From contig CAJNDS010000076.1 in NCBI GenBank assembly GCA_905221605.1, positions 21,001-85,000 on the forward strand: a DNA stretch of 64,000 nucleotides, read 5' to 3'. Shown here piece by piece: positions 10,805 through 20,700 of this stretch. Position 1 is the stretch's first letter; every line of letters starts with the position of its first letter. The position numbers and the translations under genes were made by a program. This stretch comes from Symbiodinium natans. Lineage: Eukaryota; Sar; Dinophyceae; Suessiales; Symbiodiniaceae. Below the pieces are notes generated by a model. It saw nothing but the letters and a program-made list of their open reading frames with translations, did not search any database and was not told the origin of the DNA.

Positions 10805-10914
10805 GAGCTGGACATGCGCGACTGCTGGACGGTCCCCGCGGAGGCCTGGCGGCAGCTCCGGGACGCGCGCTGGGAGAAGCTGCGGAAGGCCGACCTCTAC
10901 GCGTGCCTCGGAAG
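10805..10914 (+). CDS. LRR-A module 1, exon a
   Basis: After CGCCAG|GAG the frame reads ELDMRDCWTVPAEAWRQLRD, then ARWEKLRKADLYACLG plus two bases. It has two cysteine-containing LRR motifs of about 28 residues, of the type L.LDM..C..IP..AW..L and W..L.KADF..C. LRRs of this kind form curved solenoids that bind proteins. The donor is unusual: a G run directly follows the exon (GGAAG|GGGGGG), so the exact base is ambiguous. Confidence 0.55.
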
Positions 10915-11028
10915 GGGGGGAGATGTTTTTCGGCTTCCCTGCTTTCTGTATGCGTAGAGGTGGTGCCGCCGCGTCGGCTGACCCCCTCCACATGGGGCCC
11001 TTCCCACCTGGAAGAACCGCCGGCCCAG

Positions 11029-11107
11029 GTGTTTCAACAGAGACTCCCAGGGCGCAGAGGGGGCCAGCGGCCTCCTCGCCGCATTGGCACGGTGCAGCCA
11101 GCTCCAG
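11029..11107 (+). CDS. LRR-A module 1, exon b
   Basis: 79 nt from GGCCCAG|G to CTCCAG|GACACG, an apparent GA donor. It encodes CFNRDSQGAEGASGLLAALA then RCSQLQ, which joins directly to ELDM of the next module's exon a. This completes the LRR consensus LLAALARC..LQELDM..C. Every copy of this exon keeps the frame and length. Confidence 0.5.
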
Positions 11108-11445
11108 GACACGCGCCGAGCAAAGGGAGGTCCAAGGTCCTGATGACATAATGCCCTGCATGCCCAGATTTCTAAAACATATCAGCTCTAGGGTCCCGAA
11201 AGGGCCCTGTTCTAAAGGAGCTCGCAGATGGCAAGTTCGAAACAAGAATTGATAATCCTAGGTTGTTTTTTGAAGGAGAGGCGAGATGGGTACTTCCAAA
11301 ATCTTAGTGATACTGCTGGATGTCTCTCGGGCCTATAGTGATCCTATAGCGCGAGGAAATTCGGGGTTGTAATGAGCGACATCTCATGCGACGATCTAAA
11401 GCCCGGCCCCCAATAGAATCGCAGCTCGCATCGTGATGAAGATCC

Positions 11446-11536
11446 TAAACCCTCAAACCCTAAAAGCCTAAACGCTACACCCTAAACCCTATAAACCCCA
11501 AAAACCCTAAAACCCTAAACCCTAAAACCCTGAGCC
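11446..11536 (+). repeat. Telomere-like CCCTAAA tract in LRR-A intron
   Basis: Irregular CCCTAAA/CCCTAAAA copies inside the intron between modules 1 and 2. A G-strand version (TTTAGGG-like) follows at about 11620-11680. Confidence 0.85.
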
Positions 11537-12192
11537 GGGGGTTGAAGAAGTTCCTGCGACATGCTACTGCTCTAGGCCCCTCAAGATTCCCTTGGAGACC
11601 ATGGTTGAGAGTCTTGGTTTCTAGGTTTAGGGTTTATAGTGTTTTGGGTTTAGGGTTGAGAGTTTAGGTTTATATGGCTATACGGGGTTATGGGGTTATG
11701 GGGCTATAGGGCGTGTTAGGGTTATAGGTATTGTGCAGGCATCGGAATCAACCGGAGGACCGTTTTGAGACGAAGCCTGCTCTCTGTAGAGTTTGGTGGG
11801 CCCCTCAACCCTCAACCCTCAGCACGAATCCCTTGAACCATCCACGGTGGCGCACCTCATCTGCAACCGGCATTAACTCCCAAGCTCGGTTACAACGCTT
11901 TGTGGATTCAGCCTCGGCACCCTAAGCTCTTCTCACAGAACTCCCTCCAGGCTTTTCAGGCCTTTGGGGCGATGGAGGGGGATTCCCCCTCGGCTTTTTT
12001 GGAGGGTTTTGGGGTTTCTGCATCATGAGGCCGCTACGCTTTTAAGTAATCTGTAGCATACCCATCTTCGACCCGCTTTTTCCCCTCAAAACTAGAGCCC
12101 TCGCCGACTCAGAGCGCCACCCCCGAGACGAGACCTGCGCGACCCATTCCCCCCCCGCATGCACCTCCGTGGGGCACCCGGAAACCCGCCAG

Positions 12193-12302
12193 GAGCTGGT
12201 CATGGGCAACTGCTGGAAAGTCCCCGCGGAGGCCTGGTGGCAGCTCCGGGACGCGCGCTGGGAGAAGCTGCAGAGAGCCAACTTCTTCGCGTGCCTCGGA
12301 AG
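12193..12302 (+). CDS. LRR-A module 2, exon a
   Basis: Encodes ELVMGNCWKVPAEAWWQLRD, then ARWEKLQRANFFACLG. Length 110 nt, phase 0 in and phase 2 out, acceptor CGCCAG. The substitutions D to V and R to W relative to module 1 keep the frame. Confidence 0.5.
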
Positions 12303-12413
12303 GGGGGGGATGTTTTGTCGGCTTCCCTGCTTTCTTTGTGCGTAGAGGTGGCGCCGCGTCGGCTGTCCCCCTCCACATGGGGCCCTTACCACCTGGAAGA
12401 ACCGCCGGCCCAG

Positions 12414-12492
12414 GTGTTTCAACGGGTACTCCCAGGTCGCGGAGGGGGCCCACGTCCTCCTCGCCGCGTTGGCGCAGTGCAGCGAGCTCCAG
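12414..12492 (+). CDS. LRR-A module 2, exon b
   Basis: Encodes CFNGYSQVAEGAHVLLAALA, then QCSELQ. Length 79 nt with a GA-type donor. A silent difference or conservative change occurs at most variable positions. Confidence 0.5.
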
Positions 12493-12815
12493 GACACGCG
12501 CCGAGCAAAGGGAGGGTCCAAGGTCCTGATGGCATCATGCCCTGCATGTCCAGACTCCTATAACATATCAGCTCTAGGGTCCCGAAAGGGCCCTGTTCTA
12601 AAGGAGCTCGCGGATTGCAAGTTCACAAGAATTGATAATCCTAGGTTGTTTTTGAAGGAGAGAGACGAGAGGGTACTTCGAAAATCTTAGTGATACTGCT
12701 GGATGTCTCTCGGGCCTATAGTGCAAGGAAACTCGGGGTTGTCATGAGCGACATCTCATGCGACGATCTAAGGCCCGGCCCCCAATAGAATCGCAGCTCC
12801 CATCGTGACAAAAAA

Positions 12816-12896
12816 TCTAAACCCTAAAACCCTAAAACCCCAAAGCCTAAACCCTAAAAACCCTAAGACCCTGAACCCTGAAACCCTGAGCCGGAG
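12816..12896 (+). repeat. Telomere-like CCCTAAA tract in LRR-A intron
   Basis: Degenerate CCCTAAA repeats between modules 2 and 3, followed by TTTAGGG-like sequence near 12935. Confidence 0.8.
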
Positions 12897-13496
12897 GTTG
12901 AAGAAGTTCCTGTGACATGCTTATAGTGTTTAGGGTTTGAGAGTTTTGGTTTTTTTGGCTTTTCGGTTACGGGTTTGGGGTTATGGGACTATAGGGCGAG
13001 TTAGGGGGTATAGCCGGTATAGCGTTTATTGTGTAGGGCATCGGAATCAATCGGAGGGTGGTTTTGACACGAAGCCTGCTCTCTGTAGAGTTTGGTGGGC
13101 CCCTAAACCCTAAACCCTATAAACCCTCAACCCTTAGCACGATCCCTTAAACCATCCACGGTGGCGCACCTCATCTGCAACCTGCATTAAACTCCCGAGC
13201 TCGGTTACAACGTTTTGTGGACTCGGCCCCCTAAGCTCTTCTCACAGAGCTCCCTCCAGGCTTTTCAGGCCTTTGGGGCGATGGAGGGGGATTCCCCCTC
13301 GGCTAGGGTTTGAGGGTTTCTTCATCATGAGGCCGCTACGCTTTTAAGTAATCTGTAGTATACCCATCTTCGACCCGCTTTTTCCCCTCAAAAGAACGAG
13401 CCCTCGCCGACTCAGAGCGCCACCCCCGAGACGAGACCTGCGCGACCCATTCCCCCCCCGCATGCACCTCCGTGGGGCACCCGGGAAACCCGCCAG

Positions 13497-13606
13497 GAGC
13501 TGGACATGCGCAACTGCTCCCAAGTCCCCGCGGAGGCCTGGCGGCAGCTCCGGGACGCGCGCTGGGAGAAGCTGAAAAAGGCCAACTTCTCGTGGTGCCT
13601 CGGAAG
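13497..13606 (+). CDS. LRR-A module 3, exon a
   Basis: Encodes ELDMRNCSQVPAEAWRQLRD, then ARWEKLKKANFSWCLG. Length 110 nt with the conserved CGCCAG acceptor. Confidence 0.5.
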
Positions 13607-13717
13607 GGGGGGGGATGCTTTTTCGGCTTCCCTCCTCTTTTGTGCGTAGAGGTGGCGCCGCGTCGGCTGTCCCCCTCCACATGGGGCCCTTCCCACCTGG
13701 AAGAACCGCCGACCCAG

Positions 13718-13796
13718 GTGTTTCAACGGATCCTCCCAGGGCGCAGAGGGGGCCGGCGGCCTCCTCTCCGGGTTGGCGCGGTGCAGCCAGCTCCAG
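13718..13796 (+). CDS. LRR-A module 3, exon b
   Basis: Encodes CFNGSSQGAEGAGGLLSGLA, then RCSQLQ. Length 79 nt, same phase as the other modules. Confidence 0.5.
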
Positions 13797-14148
13797 GACA
13801 CGCGCCGAGCAAAGGGAGGTCCAAGGTCCTGATGACATACTGCCCTGCATGCCCAGATTTCTAAAGCATATCAGCTCTGGGGTCCCGAAAGGGCCCTGTT
13901 CTAAAGGAGCTCGCGGATTGCAAGTTCGAAACAAGAATTGATAATCCTAGGTTGCTTTTTGAAGGAGAGGCGAAATGGGTACTTCCAAAATCTTCGTGAT
14001 ACTGCTGCATGTCTCTCGGGCCTATAGTGATCCTACAGTGCAAGGAAACTCGGGGTTGTAATGAGCGACATCTCATGCGACGATCTAAAGCCCGGCCCCC
14101 TATAGAATCGCAGCCTCGCATCGTGATGCCTCGCATCGTGATGAAGAT

Positions 14149-14203
14149 CCTAATCCCTAAAACCCTAAAACCCTAAACCCTACTAAACCCTAAACCCTAA
14201 AGA
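14149..14203 (+). repeat. Telomere-like CCCTAAA tract
   Basis: Short CCCTAAA(A) run in the intron between modules 3 and 4. Confidence 0.8.
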
Positions 14204-14857
14204 AGTTCCTGTGACAAGCTACTGCTCTAGGACCCCTCAAGATTTTCGTGGAGACCATGGTTGAGAGTTTTGGTTTCTAGGTTTAGGGGTTACCGTGTTA
14301 GGGTTCAGGGTTGAGAGTTTTGGTTTATATGGCTATACGGTTACGGGGTTATGGGGTTATGGGGCGATAAGGCGAGTTAGGGTTATAGGTATTGTGCAGG
14401 GCATCGGAATCAATCGGAGGGTACAGAGTTTGGTGGGCCCCTTAAACCCTAAACCCTAAACCCTGAGCCCTCAACCCTCAACCCTCAACCCTCAGCATGA
14501 ATCCCTTGAACCATCCACGGTGGCGCACCTCATCTGCAACCTGCATTAACTCCCAAGCTCGGTTACAACGCTTTGTGGATTCAGCCTCGGCACCCTAAGC
14601 TCTTCTCACAGAACTCCCTCGCAGGCCTTTGGGGCGATAGAGGGGGATTCCCCCTCGGCTTTTTTGGAGGGTTTGTGGGTTTCTTCATCATGAGGCCGCT
14701 GCGCTTTTAAGTCTTCTGTAGTATAACCATCTTCGACCCGCCTTTTTCCCCTCAAAACTAGAGCCCTCGCCGACTCAGAGCGCCACCCCCGAGACGAGAC
14801 CTGCGCGACCCGTTCCCCCCCGCATGCACCTCCGTGGGGCAGCCGGAAACCCGCCAG

Positions 14858-14967
14858 GAGCTGGACATGCAGCTCTGCTCCCAAATCCCCGCGGAGGCCT
14901 GGCGGCAGCTCCGGGATGCGCGCTGGGAGAAGCTGCAGAAGGCCGACTTCTCGTGGTGCCTCGGAAG
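14858..14967 (+). CDS. LRR-A module 4, exon a
   Basis: Encodes ELDMQLCSQIPAEAWRQLRD, then ARWEKLQKADFSWCLG. Length 110 nt. Here the following base run is shorter (GGGGACC), showing that the G homopolymer after the exon varies freely while the exon length does not. Confidence 0.5.
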
Positions 14968-15072
14968 GGGACCTTTCGGCTTCCCTGCTTTCTTTATGTG
15001 GAGAGGTGGCGCCGCGTCGGCTGTCCCGCCTCCACATGGGGCGTTTACCACCTGCAAGAACCGCCGGCCCAG

Positions 15073-15151
15073 GTGTTTCGGAGAAGACTCCCAGGGCGCG
15101 GAGGGGGCCCACGTCCTCCTCGCCGCATTGGCACGGTGCAGCCAGCTCCAG
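15073..15151 (+). CDS. LRR-A module 4, exon b
   Basis: Encodes CFGEDSQGAEGAHVLLAALA, then RCSQLQ. Length 79 nt. Confidence 0.5.
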
Positions 15152-15503
15152 GACACACGCCGAGCAAAGGGAGGCCCAAGGTCCTGATGACATAATGCCC
15201 TGCATGCCCAGATTTCTAGAACATATCAGCTCTAGGGTCCCGAAAAGGCCCTGTTCTAAAGGAGCTCGCAGATTGCAAGTTCGAAACAAGAATTGATAAT
15301 CCTAGGTTGTTTTTTGAAGGAGAGGCGAAATGGGTACTTCCAAAATCTTCGTGATACTGCTGGATGTCTCTCGGGCCTATGGTGATCCTACAGTGCAAGG
15401 AAACTCGGGGTTGTAATGAGCGACATCTCATGCGACGATCTAAAGCCCGGCCCCCTATAGAATCGCAGCCTCGCATCGTGATGCCTCGCATCGTGATGAA
15501 GAT

Positions 15504-15682
15504 CCAAAACCCTAAAACCCTAAAACCCTAAAACCCTAAAACCCTAAAACCCTAAAACCCTAAAACCCTAAAACCCTAAAACCCTAAAACCCTAAAACCC
15601 TAAAACCCTAAAACCCTAAAACCCTAAACCCTACTAAACCCTAAACCCTAAACCCTGAACCCTAAACCCTAAACCCTAAAGA
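15504..15682 (+). repeat. Telomere-like (AACCCTAA)n tract
   Basis: About 25 tandem CCCTAAA/CCCTAAAA copies, the longest such tract within LRR-A, in the intron between modules 4 and 5. Confidence 0.9.
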
Positions 15683-16324
15683 AGTTCCTGTGACAAGCTA
15701 CTGCTCTAGGACCCCTCAAGATTTTCTTGGAGACCATGGTTGAGAGTTTTGGTTTCTAGGTTTAGAGTTTACAGTGTTAGGGTTTAGGGTTGAGAGTTTT
15801 GGTTTATATGGCTATACGGTTACGGGGTTATGGGGTTATGGGGCGATAAGGCGAGTTAGGGTTATAGGTATTGTGTAGGGCATCGGAATCAATCGGAGGG
15901 TCATTTTGACACGAAGCCTGCTCTCTGTAGAGTTTGGTGGGCCCCTCAACCCTAAACCCTCCACCCTCAACCCTCAGTACGAATCCCTTGAACCATCCAC
16001 GGTGGCGCACCTCATCTGCAACCTGCATTAACTCCCAAGCTCGGTTACAACGCTTTGTGGATTCAGCCTCGGCACCCTAAGCTCTTCTCACAGAACTCCC
16101 TCCAGGCTTTTCAGGCCTTTGGGGCGATGGAGGGGGATACCCCCTCGGCTTTTTTGGAGGGTTTGGGGGTTTCTTCATCATGAGGCCGCTGCGTTTTTAA
16201 GTCTTCTGTAGTATAACCATCTTCCGCTGTTTCCCACAAAAAGGAGCCCTCGCCGACTCAGAGCGCCACCCCCGAGACGAGACCTGCGCGACCCATTCCC
16301 CCGCATGCACCTCCGTGGGGCACC

Positions 16325-16434
16325 GAGCTGGACATGCACAGCTGCTGGAAAGTCCCCGCGGAGGCCTGGCGGCAGCTCCGGGACGCGCGCTGGGAGAAGC
16401 TGCAGAAGGCCGACTTCTATCAGTGCCTCGGAAA
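16325..16434 (+). CDS. LRR-A module 5, exon a (acceptor lost)
   Basis: Encodes ELDMHSCWKVPAEAWRQLRD, then ARWEKLQKADFYQCLG. In the other modules the exon follows CCCGGAAACCCGCCAG. Here about 15 bases are deleted, so GGGGCACC runs straight into GAG with no AG dinucleotide. The exon is likely skipped or mis-spliced, and skipping would shift phase into exon b. Confidence 0.45.
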
Positions 16435-16546
16435 GGGGTGGATGTTTTTTCGGCTTCCCTGCTTTCTTTATGTGGAGAGGTGGCGCCGCGTCGGCTGTCC
16501 CCCCTCCACATGGGGCGTTTACCACCTGCAAGAACCGCCGGCCCAG

Positions 16547-16625
16547 GTGTTTCGGAGAAGACTCCCAGGGCGTAGAGGGGGCCGATATCCTCCTCGCCGC
16601 GTTGGCGCGGTGCAGCGCCCTTCAG
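16547..16625 (+). CDS. LRR-A module 5, exon b
   Basis: Encodes CFGEDSQGVEGADILLAALA, then RCSALQ. The sequence after the exon switches to a different, 3'-terminal intron shared with 57879-58318. Confidence 0.5.
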
Positions 16626-17074
16626 GACACACACGGCGAAGGTCTTGTTCAGGCCTTTGGATTCAGACTCGACCCTTAACTCGACTTGCGCCGATCAGGC
16701 CCTTTAGCGGCTTCAGCGGGGCACACAGAGGAATGTTTTCGATTTTGGCAATGGGAACTACACGTTCATGACAAAGTCGAAGCACTGCAGCACCGCCAAT
16801 TTGCACTAAACACGGAAGATCTCCCCGAACCTTGACCGGTAAAAGAAACTCAATTCCAAATGAGACCCTCCGTAGTTGAGCCCGTCTCGAGTTCAGAGGC
16901 TTTGAGGCGATGAGTTGTGGTCCGCTTGTTGATGCTTGTTGTCACGGTGTGTGGGGGGTGCCCTCTTTGAGCCGTTTCGTAGAAGCACCTCCGAGCCCCT
17001 TGGAACCCGGGGGCCGCTGCGCCTCTGGGAGGAGTTCGGTGGAGCTTTCGCTTTCTCTCGCCCCTGAGCGCCAG

Positions 17075-17200
17075 GAGCTCGACATGCGTGGTTGCAACCG
17101 CATCCCCGCCGAAGCGTGGGAGCAGCTGAGCGACGGCGTGTGGCCAGCTCTTCAAACACACAAAATTTGCATCCCAGAGAGACTTTACCGGCGTGCGTGA
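17075..17200 (+). CDS. LRR-A terminal exon
   Basis: Follows a long pyrimidine tract and GCGCCAG. It encodes ELDMRGCNRIPAEAWEQLSD, then GVWPALQTHKICIPERLYRR A and a TGA. This is a diverged final LRR with its own stop. The LRR-B counterpart (58319-58441) is one codon shorter and also ends in RRA then TGA. It joins exon b in phase 0. Confidence 0.6.
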   Translation, partial: ELDMRGCNRIPAEAWEQLSDGVWPALQTHKICIPERLYRRA

Positions 17201-17431
17201 ATTGGCAGCGCCGCCCCTGCAAAGCGTGCTTGAGTCGGGCTTGGCATATGCCATCTATATTACAGCTCTACCTGGTACTTGCACTTAAATACCAAGATCG
17301 AACTCAAGCCTGGCACGTTGCAAGTGCGTGTAGGCTACAATGTGCTTCATCTCGACTTGGGATTGTTGGGCTTTTGCCCGTAGTCCAGCTTGACGGAAGT
17401 GAGTCTTTGCAGTTGTCTGTGATTCCACAGG

Positions 17432-17785
17432 CGGACCTGCGCAGACTTTGCATATCAGACCCTGCAAGAAAAGCAGGGCACGTTTCGTCAGGCCTCGTGT
17501 TGCACAAAGGAATGGCCGGACTGCAAAGCAGCTGCCAAAAAAGGCAGGGCATGCGCAGGGTTCTCCGAACAACTTGCAGACCGCACACACCAAAGCATCC
17601 CCTACTCGTACATCAGTAGCAAAGCACAATGCCAGCCCGCATTCTTCGACCAGTATGCAGCAAAGTCGCGACCGAGACGACCTTGGAACCCGCTCGTGGG
17701 GTTCGGGCTACGTAGGCTTTGGCAGCTTGTTGAGCAGTCGGAGCTCCACAGTGGTGGTCCGGTGGTTGGATTGGGGGATATCTAA
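17432..17785 (+). CDS. Cysteine-rich terminal exon (117 codons)
   Basis: After GATTCCACAG the frame runs open for 117 codons to a TAA at 17783. It starts RTCADFAYQTLQEKQGTFRQ, continues with a cysteine cluster (ASCCTKEWPDCKAAAKKGRA then C), and later includes AFFDQYAAKSRPRRPW and LRRLWQLVEQ. The cysteine spacing suggests a small secreted or disulphide domain, but I do not recognise it. The duplicate at 58742 keeps the first 50 codons. There the acceptor AG has become AT and created an ATG. The gene would start upstream in unassigned exons. Confidence 0.45.
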   Translation, partial: RTCADFAYQTLQEKQGTFRQASCCTKEWPDCKAAAKKGRACAGFSEQLADRTHQSIPYSYISSKAQCQPAFFDQYAAKSRPRRPWNPLVGFGLRRLWQLVEQSELHSGGPVVGLGDI

Positions 17786-18335
17786 GGCGGTAATGGTCAA
17801 TGCAGGATCGACTGAACAATCTTTATAAGCCTTAATGAGCCTTTAAGCATCGCTTCCAACTGCAAACACCCTTCGGCCGTACAGCTCCGTAGGTCCGACA
17901 CACTCTCAACACACTGGGGTGGTGTGGGCTTTGCTGTTGCGCCGGAAGCCCGAGCCACAACCAGGTAAACACTGGCTGAAGCCGCCTTGCCTCAAATTCG
18001 GGTTTCTGAGCTCTATCCAGCATTTAGACTCAATCTTCGCTCATTGCCCAGTTTCATCTTGCACCGAAACACCCCGGAGAGATGTTGGAGCTGTGGGCGA
18101 TTTCCTCAACCCCCGGTCGTCCTCAAGCATGAAGCCTCAGCTTGACGCGATGTAAGAAAGTGGGGCGCAGCAATCGCCATGGCCCTCCGAGGCCACGCCT
18201 GGAACATCGAACTTGTTGTTGTGACTAAGCTATGGGTCACACCCCCCAAGTAAGCCATACAATTCCCACAAGAATCACGTATCACAAGAGTGCAAAATGC
18301 TGAGCAGGTGAAGGGCCGCCGTTTGGGGCCATCAT
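17786..18335. other. No gene recognised
   Basis: Moderate GC content with no repeat tract and no frame conserved elsewhere in the window. It lies inside the 5.6-kb interval absent from the second copy of this cluster. Confidence 0.4.
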
Positions 18336-18645
18336 CGACAAAGCCGCCCAGATGCGCTTCGCGCGGTTCAGACCACGACTGCCAAGGAGCTGACAGAGAC
18401 AACGCAGCGCGTGAGAGACTCGAGCGACAAGCCAGAGGATGTGACCGAGCAAAAGCTGCGAAGCCATTGACGCCGAGATCGAACGGCGATCTTTCAACCA
18501 AACGACTTAGAGCGCACACTTCGAGCAGAGGTTCGACAAGGTCTTCGCCATTCGTTCAAGGCTTCCGGCGACCCAAAGGCGTTTGATGCAAACGTTGGAT
18601 TCGAGCAGGCCCTTGGCATGCTGGGCATGCCTGCGAGTACTTGCG
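18336..18645 (+). pseudogene. Frameshifted coding relic, helical protein
   Basis: Three consecutive pieces read as one alpha-helical protein in shifting frames. PDALRAVQTTTAKELTETTQ and RVRDSSDKPEDVTEQKLRS are in one frame up to about 18468. IDAEIERRSFNQ follows in a second frame to about 18505. NDLERTLRAEVRQGLRHSFK and ASGDPKAFDANVGFEQALGM then run in the first frame again, and a TGA interrupts the first frame at the shift. The charged, uninterrupted protein-like text suggests a recently broken exon, or two micro-introns that I cannot resolve. Family unknown. The frame is open at the 3' end, near GCATGCCTGCG. Confidence 0.4.
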
Positions 18646-19786
18646 GGATGCCCTGGTCTCACGCACCAAACACAGAACAAGAGGCGGGAGTGCGTGGGCT
18701 CCCAGGCCAGGCGCTGTCGCGCAAGGGCGAGGGGATTCTTGGCATTCTAAAGGACCATGTAGAAATATTTAGTGCAAGGTTCCAGCGAAAGTGCGTGTGA
18801 TGTTGAAGCCCTGAACCCTCCGAGCTTCGAACCCCGGAAGTTCGGGGAGCGAAGCTCAGGAGCCTCTGGAGCAAAAAAAAGCGCCCTTGACGGAGGCAGC
18901 TGAAGGTTCTTCATGGGGCCGCTTGCGCATGCCCATATCATTTGCGCATCTGCTTCGGGATTTTCTAATGTTTCCCATCAACAGCCCCTTACGGCCAAGC
19001 ATCGAAGCTTGAAGGGAGTCAGAGCTACATCGCAGTTGCTGTGTGGCGGCGTGGATTCCGTGGATTCGCAGAATCTAGCAGAACTTAGCAGGTACTGATC
19101 ACTGCCAGTTCAGTTCAAGTCCTTTACGCATCTATAAGCACCACTTCTGCCCCCACGTTGAGCCCTAAAGCCTGCCTGCGACCATCTGCGACCCCTTAGC
19201 GCGTCAACCTCCAGTCCTTGGTCCTCCTGCCATGGATGTCGGGACTCGTCGGCTCTGGCCTCAGGCGCGCCGTGGGGGCTACGACAACATAGGATTCTTG
19301 ACTCCCGGGTGTGGTTCAGTGCTGCGTTAAGCAAAAACCTTCAGCGGCGGAACCCCGAGCCCGAGAAAGTGACCACCAACCTTTCAGTATGGTACAGAAA
19401 CTCACAAGCCGTCGACTCCAAAACGCCTCTAGCTCCTAAACTCCTCAGGTTCAAGCTCAAAGTGCCGAACTCCTCGACCCTCAGCACTCAAGAGACCCGA
19501 TGTAGCCTAGAACCCTAAGCCTAAGCCAAAAGCCGCGCAGCTGAACAAACCCTGAATCCCTAACTGCTACCCGAAATATCCTCAAGCCCTGCCCTAAAAG
19601 GCGCTCTCCGGCCCGGCTTGGGCAGCGCCATCAGACTTCCACTCCAAGGGCATGACCAAAAAGGGGGCCCGCGGCTTTGCTGAGTGCGCCTTAAGGCGCT
19701 GCTGGGCTCTTTGATGGTTTCTGCAGCTTTGTAAAAGGGCTTCTAAGGACAGATGAAGCCGCTTCGGGGTCCCGGGGTCTCCCTAA
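18646..19786. other. No gene recognised
   Basis: Contains scattered CCTAAGC-type words from about 19500 on that grade into the telomere-like tract. No conserved frame was found. Confidence 0.4.
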
Positions 19787-20127
19787 GCCCTAAACCCTAA
19801 GCCCTAAGCCCTAAACCCCTAAACCCTTAACCCTGAACCCGAACCCTAAACCCTAAACCCTAAACCCTAAACCCTAAACCCTAAACCCTAAACCCTAAAC
19901 CCTAAACCCTGAACCCTGAACCCTAAACCCTAAAAAAACAACCCTAAACCCGCCCGCCACCCCTCTCCTTCTGTGGGTAGGCGGGCGCGTCGAGCGCCAG
20001 CGAGACCATGGCAGGCTCTGCTGGCCTCCCAGGCCTCCAAGGCATTTTTCAGAAGTTGAGGGGGTTTAGGGTTTAGGGTTTAGGGTTTAGGGTTTAGGGT
20101 TTAGGGTTTAGGGTTTAGGGTTTAGGG
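19787..20127. repeat. Convergent telomere-like tracts
   Basis: A C-strand tract (CCCTAAA)n at 19787-19946 is followed after about 115 bp by a G-strand tract (TTTAGGG)n at 20062-20127. Together they make an inverted pair in C-then-G order. The spacer begins with AAAAAAACAACCC and is GC-rich. Confidence 0.9.
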
Positions 20128-20143
20128 AACCTTTTACAGGGCC

Positions 20144-20232
20144 AGGGCCTCCAGGGGCCTCTCAGGGGCCTCTCAGGGGCCTCTCAGGGGCCTCAGGGCC
20201 TTTCCAGGGGCCTCCCAGGGGCCTCCCACGTC
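20144..20232 (+). repeat. GGGGCCTCTCA minisatellite
   Basis: About seven head-to-tail copies of a 12-13 bp unit (CAGGGGCCTCTC), directly after the G-strand telomere-like tract. Confidence 0.9.
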
Positions 20233-20247
20233 GATGTAGCCTCAAGA

Positions 20248-20700
20248 TACAATGAGAAGGCCCTCCGGCGGAAGACACCCCCCCAACGCAAGCGCTGATT
20301 TGGCCTTCTAGATCTTTCTAGCAAAGGGTCTTTTTGCCATGCAGCCTTTACGCTCCGGCGTAGAGAAGAAAAACAATGAGAAGGCCCTCCGGCCGAAGAC
20401 ACCCCCCAACGCAAACGCTATTTTGGCTCTGGTGAGCTTCTAGACATGACTTTCACAAAGCCTGTTTATAGTAACACCATGACATCCCGATGTCGAGCAG
20501 AGAAACAATGAGAAGGCCCTCCGGCCGAAGACACCCCCCCCAACGCAAACGCTTTCGGCTCTCGCAAGCTTCTACACATGACTTTCACAAGGCGTGTTTC
20601 TAGCAACAAGCCTTTCGCCATGCAGCCTTGATACCCCGACGTCGAGAATGGAACAATGAGAAGGCCCTCCGGCGAAAACGTCTCCCAATGCTAAATCCTA
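20248..20700 (+). repeat. Four-copy dispersed direct repeat
   Basis: Four copies of a block beginning CAATGAGAAGGCCCTCCGGC and continuing AAGACACCCCCCAACGCAAA, at about 20250, 20374, 20504 and 20653 (spacing 125-150 bp). Copies 2 and 3 also share GCTTCTAGACATGACTTTCA. There is no conserved open frame through the copies. Confidence 0.85.

Larger units (their letters stand above)
10204..17200 (+). other. LRR-A locus: leucine-rich-repeat gene
   Basis: Predicted exon chain: N1 10204-10320, N2 10508-10582, five modules of exon a (110 nt) plus exon b (79 nt), then a terminal exon 17075-17200. All junctions keep phase: N1 to N2 and N2 to a are phase 0, a to b phase 2, b to a phase 0. The protein would be about 420 residues, with five 63-residue modules. 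The module-5 exon a lacks an acceptor, so the array may not be fully spliced. An exon 5' of N1 must exist, since N1 has no start codon in a convincing context. Confidence 0.55.

Noticed and set aside
12042-15289. Long - strand open frames over the LRR modules
   Set aside because: They mirror the GC-rich + strand exons; the + strand frame is the one with conserved length, phase and LRR consensus.
20400-20430. ATTTTGGCTC resembling the dinoflagellate spliced leader core
   Set aside because: It occurs in only one of four diverged repeat copies and lacks the rest of the leader and a following donor.
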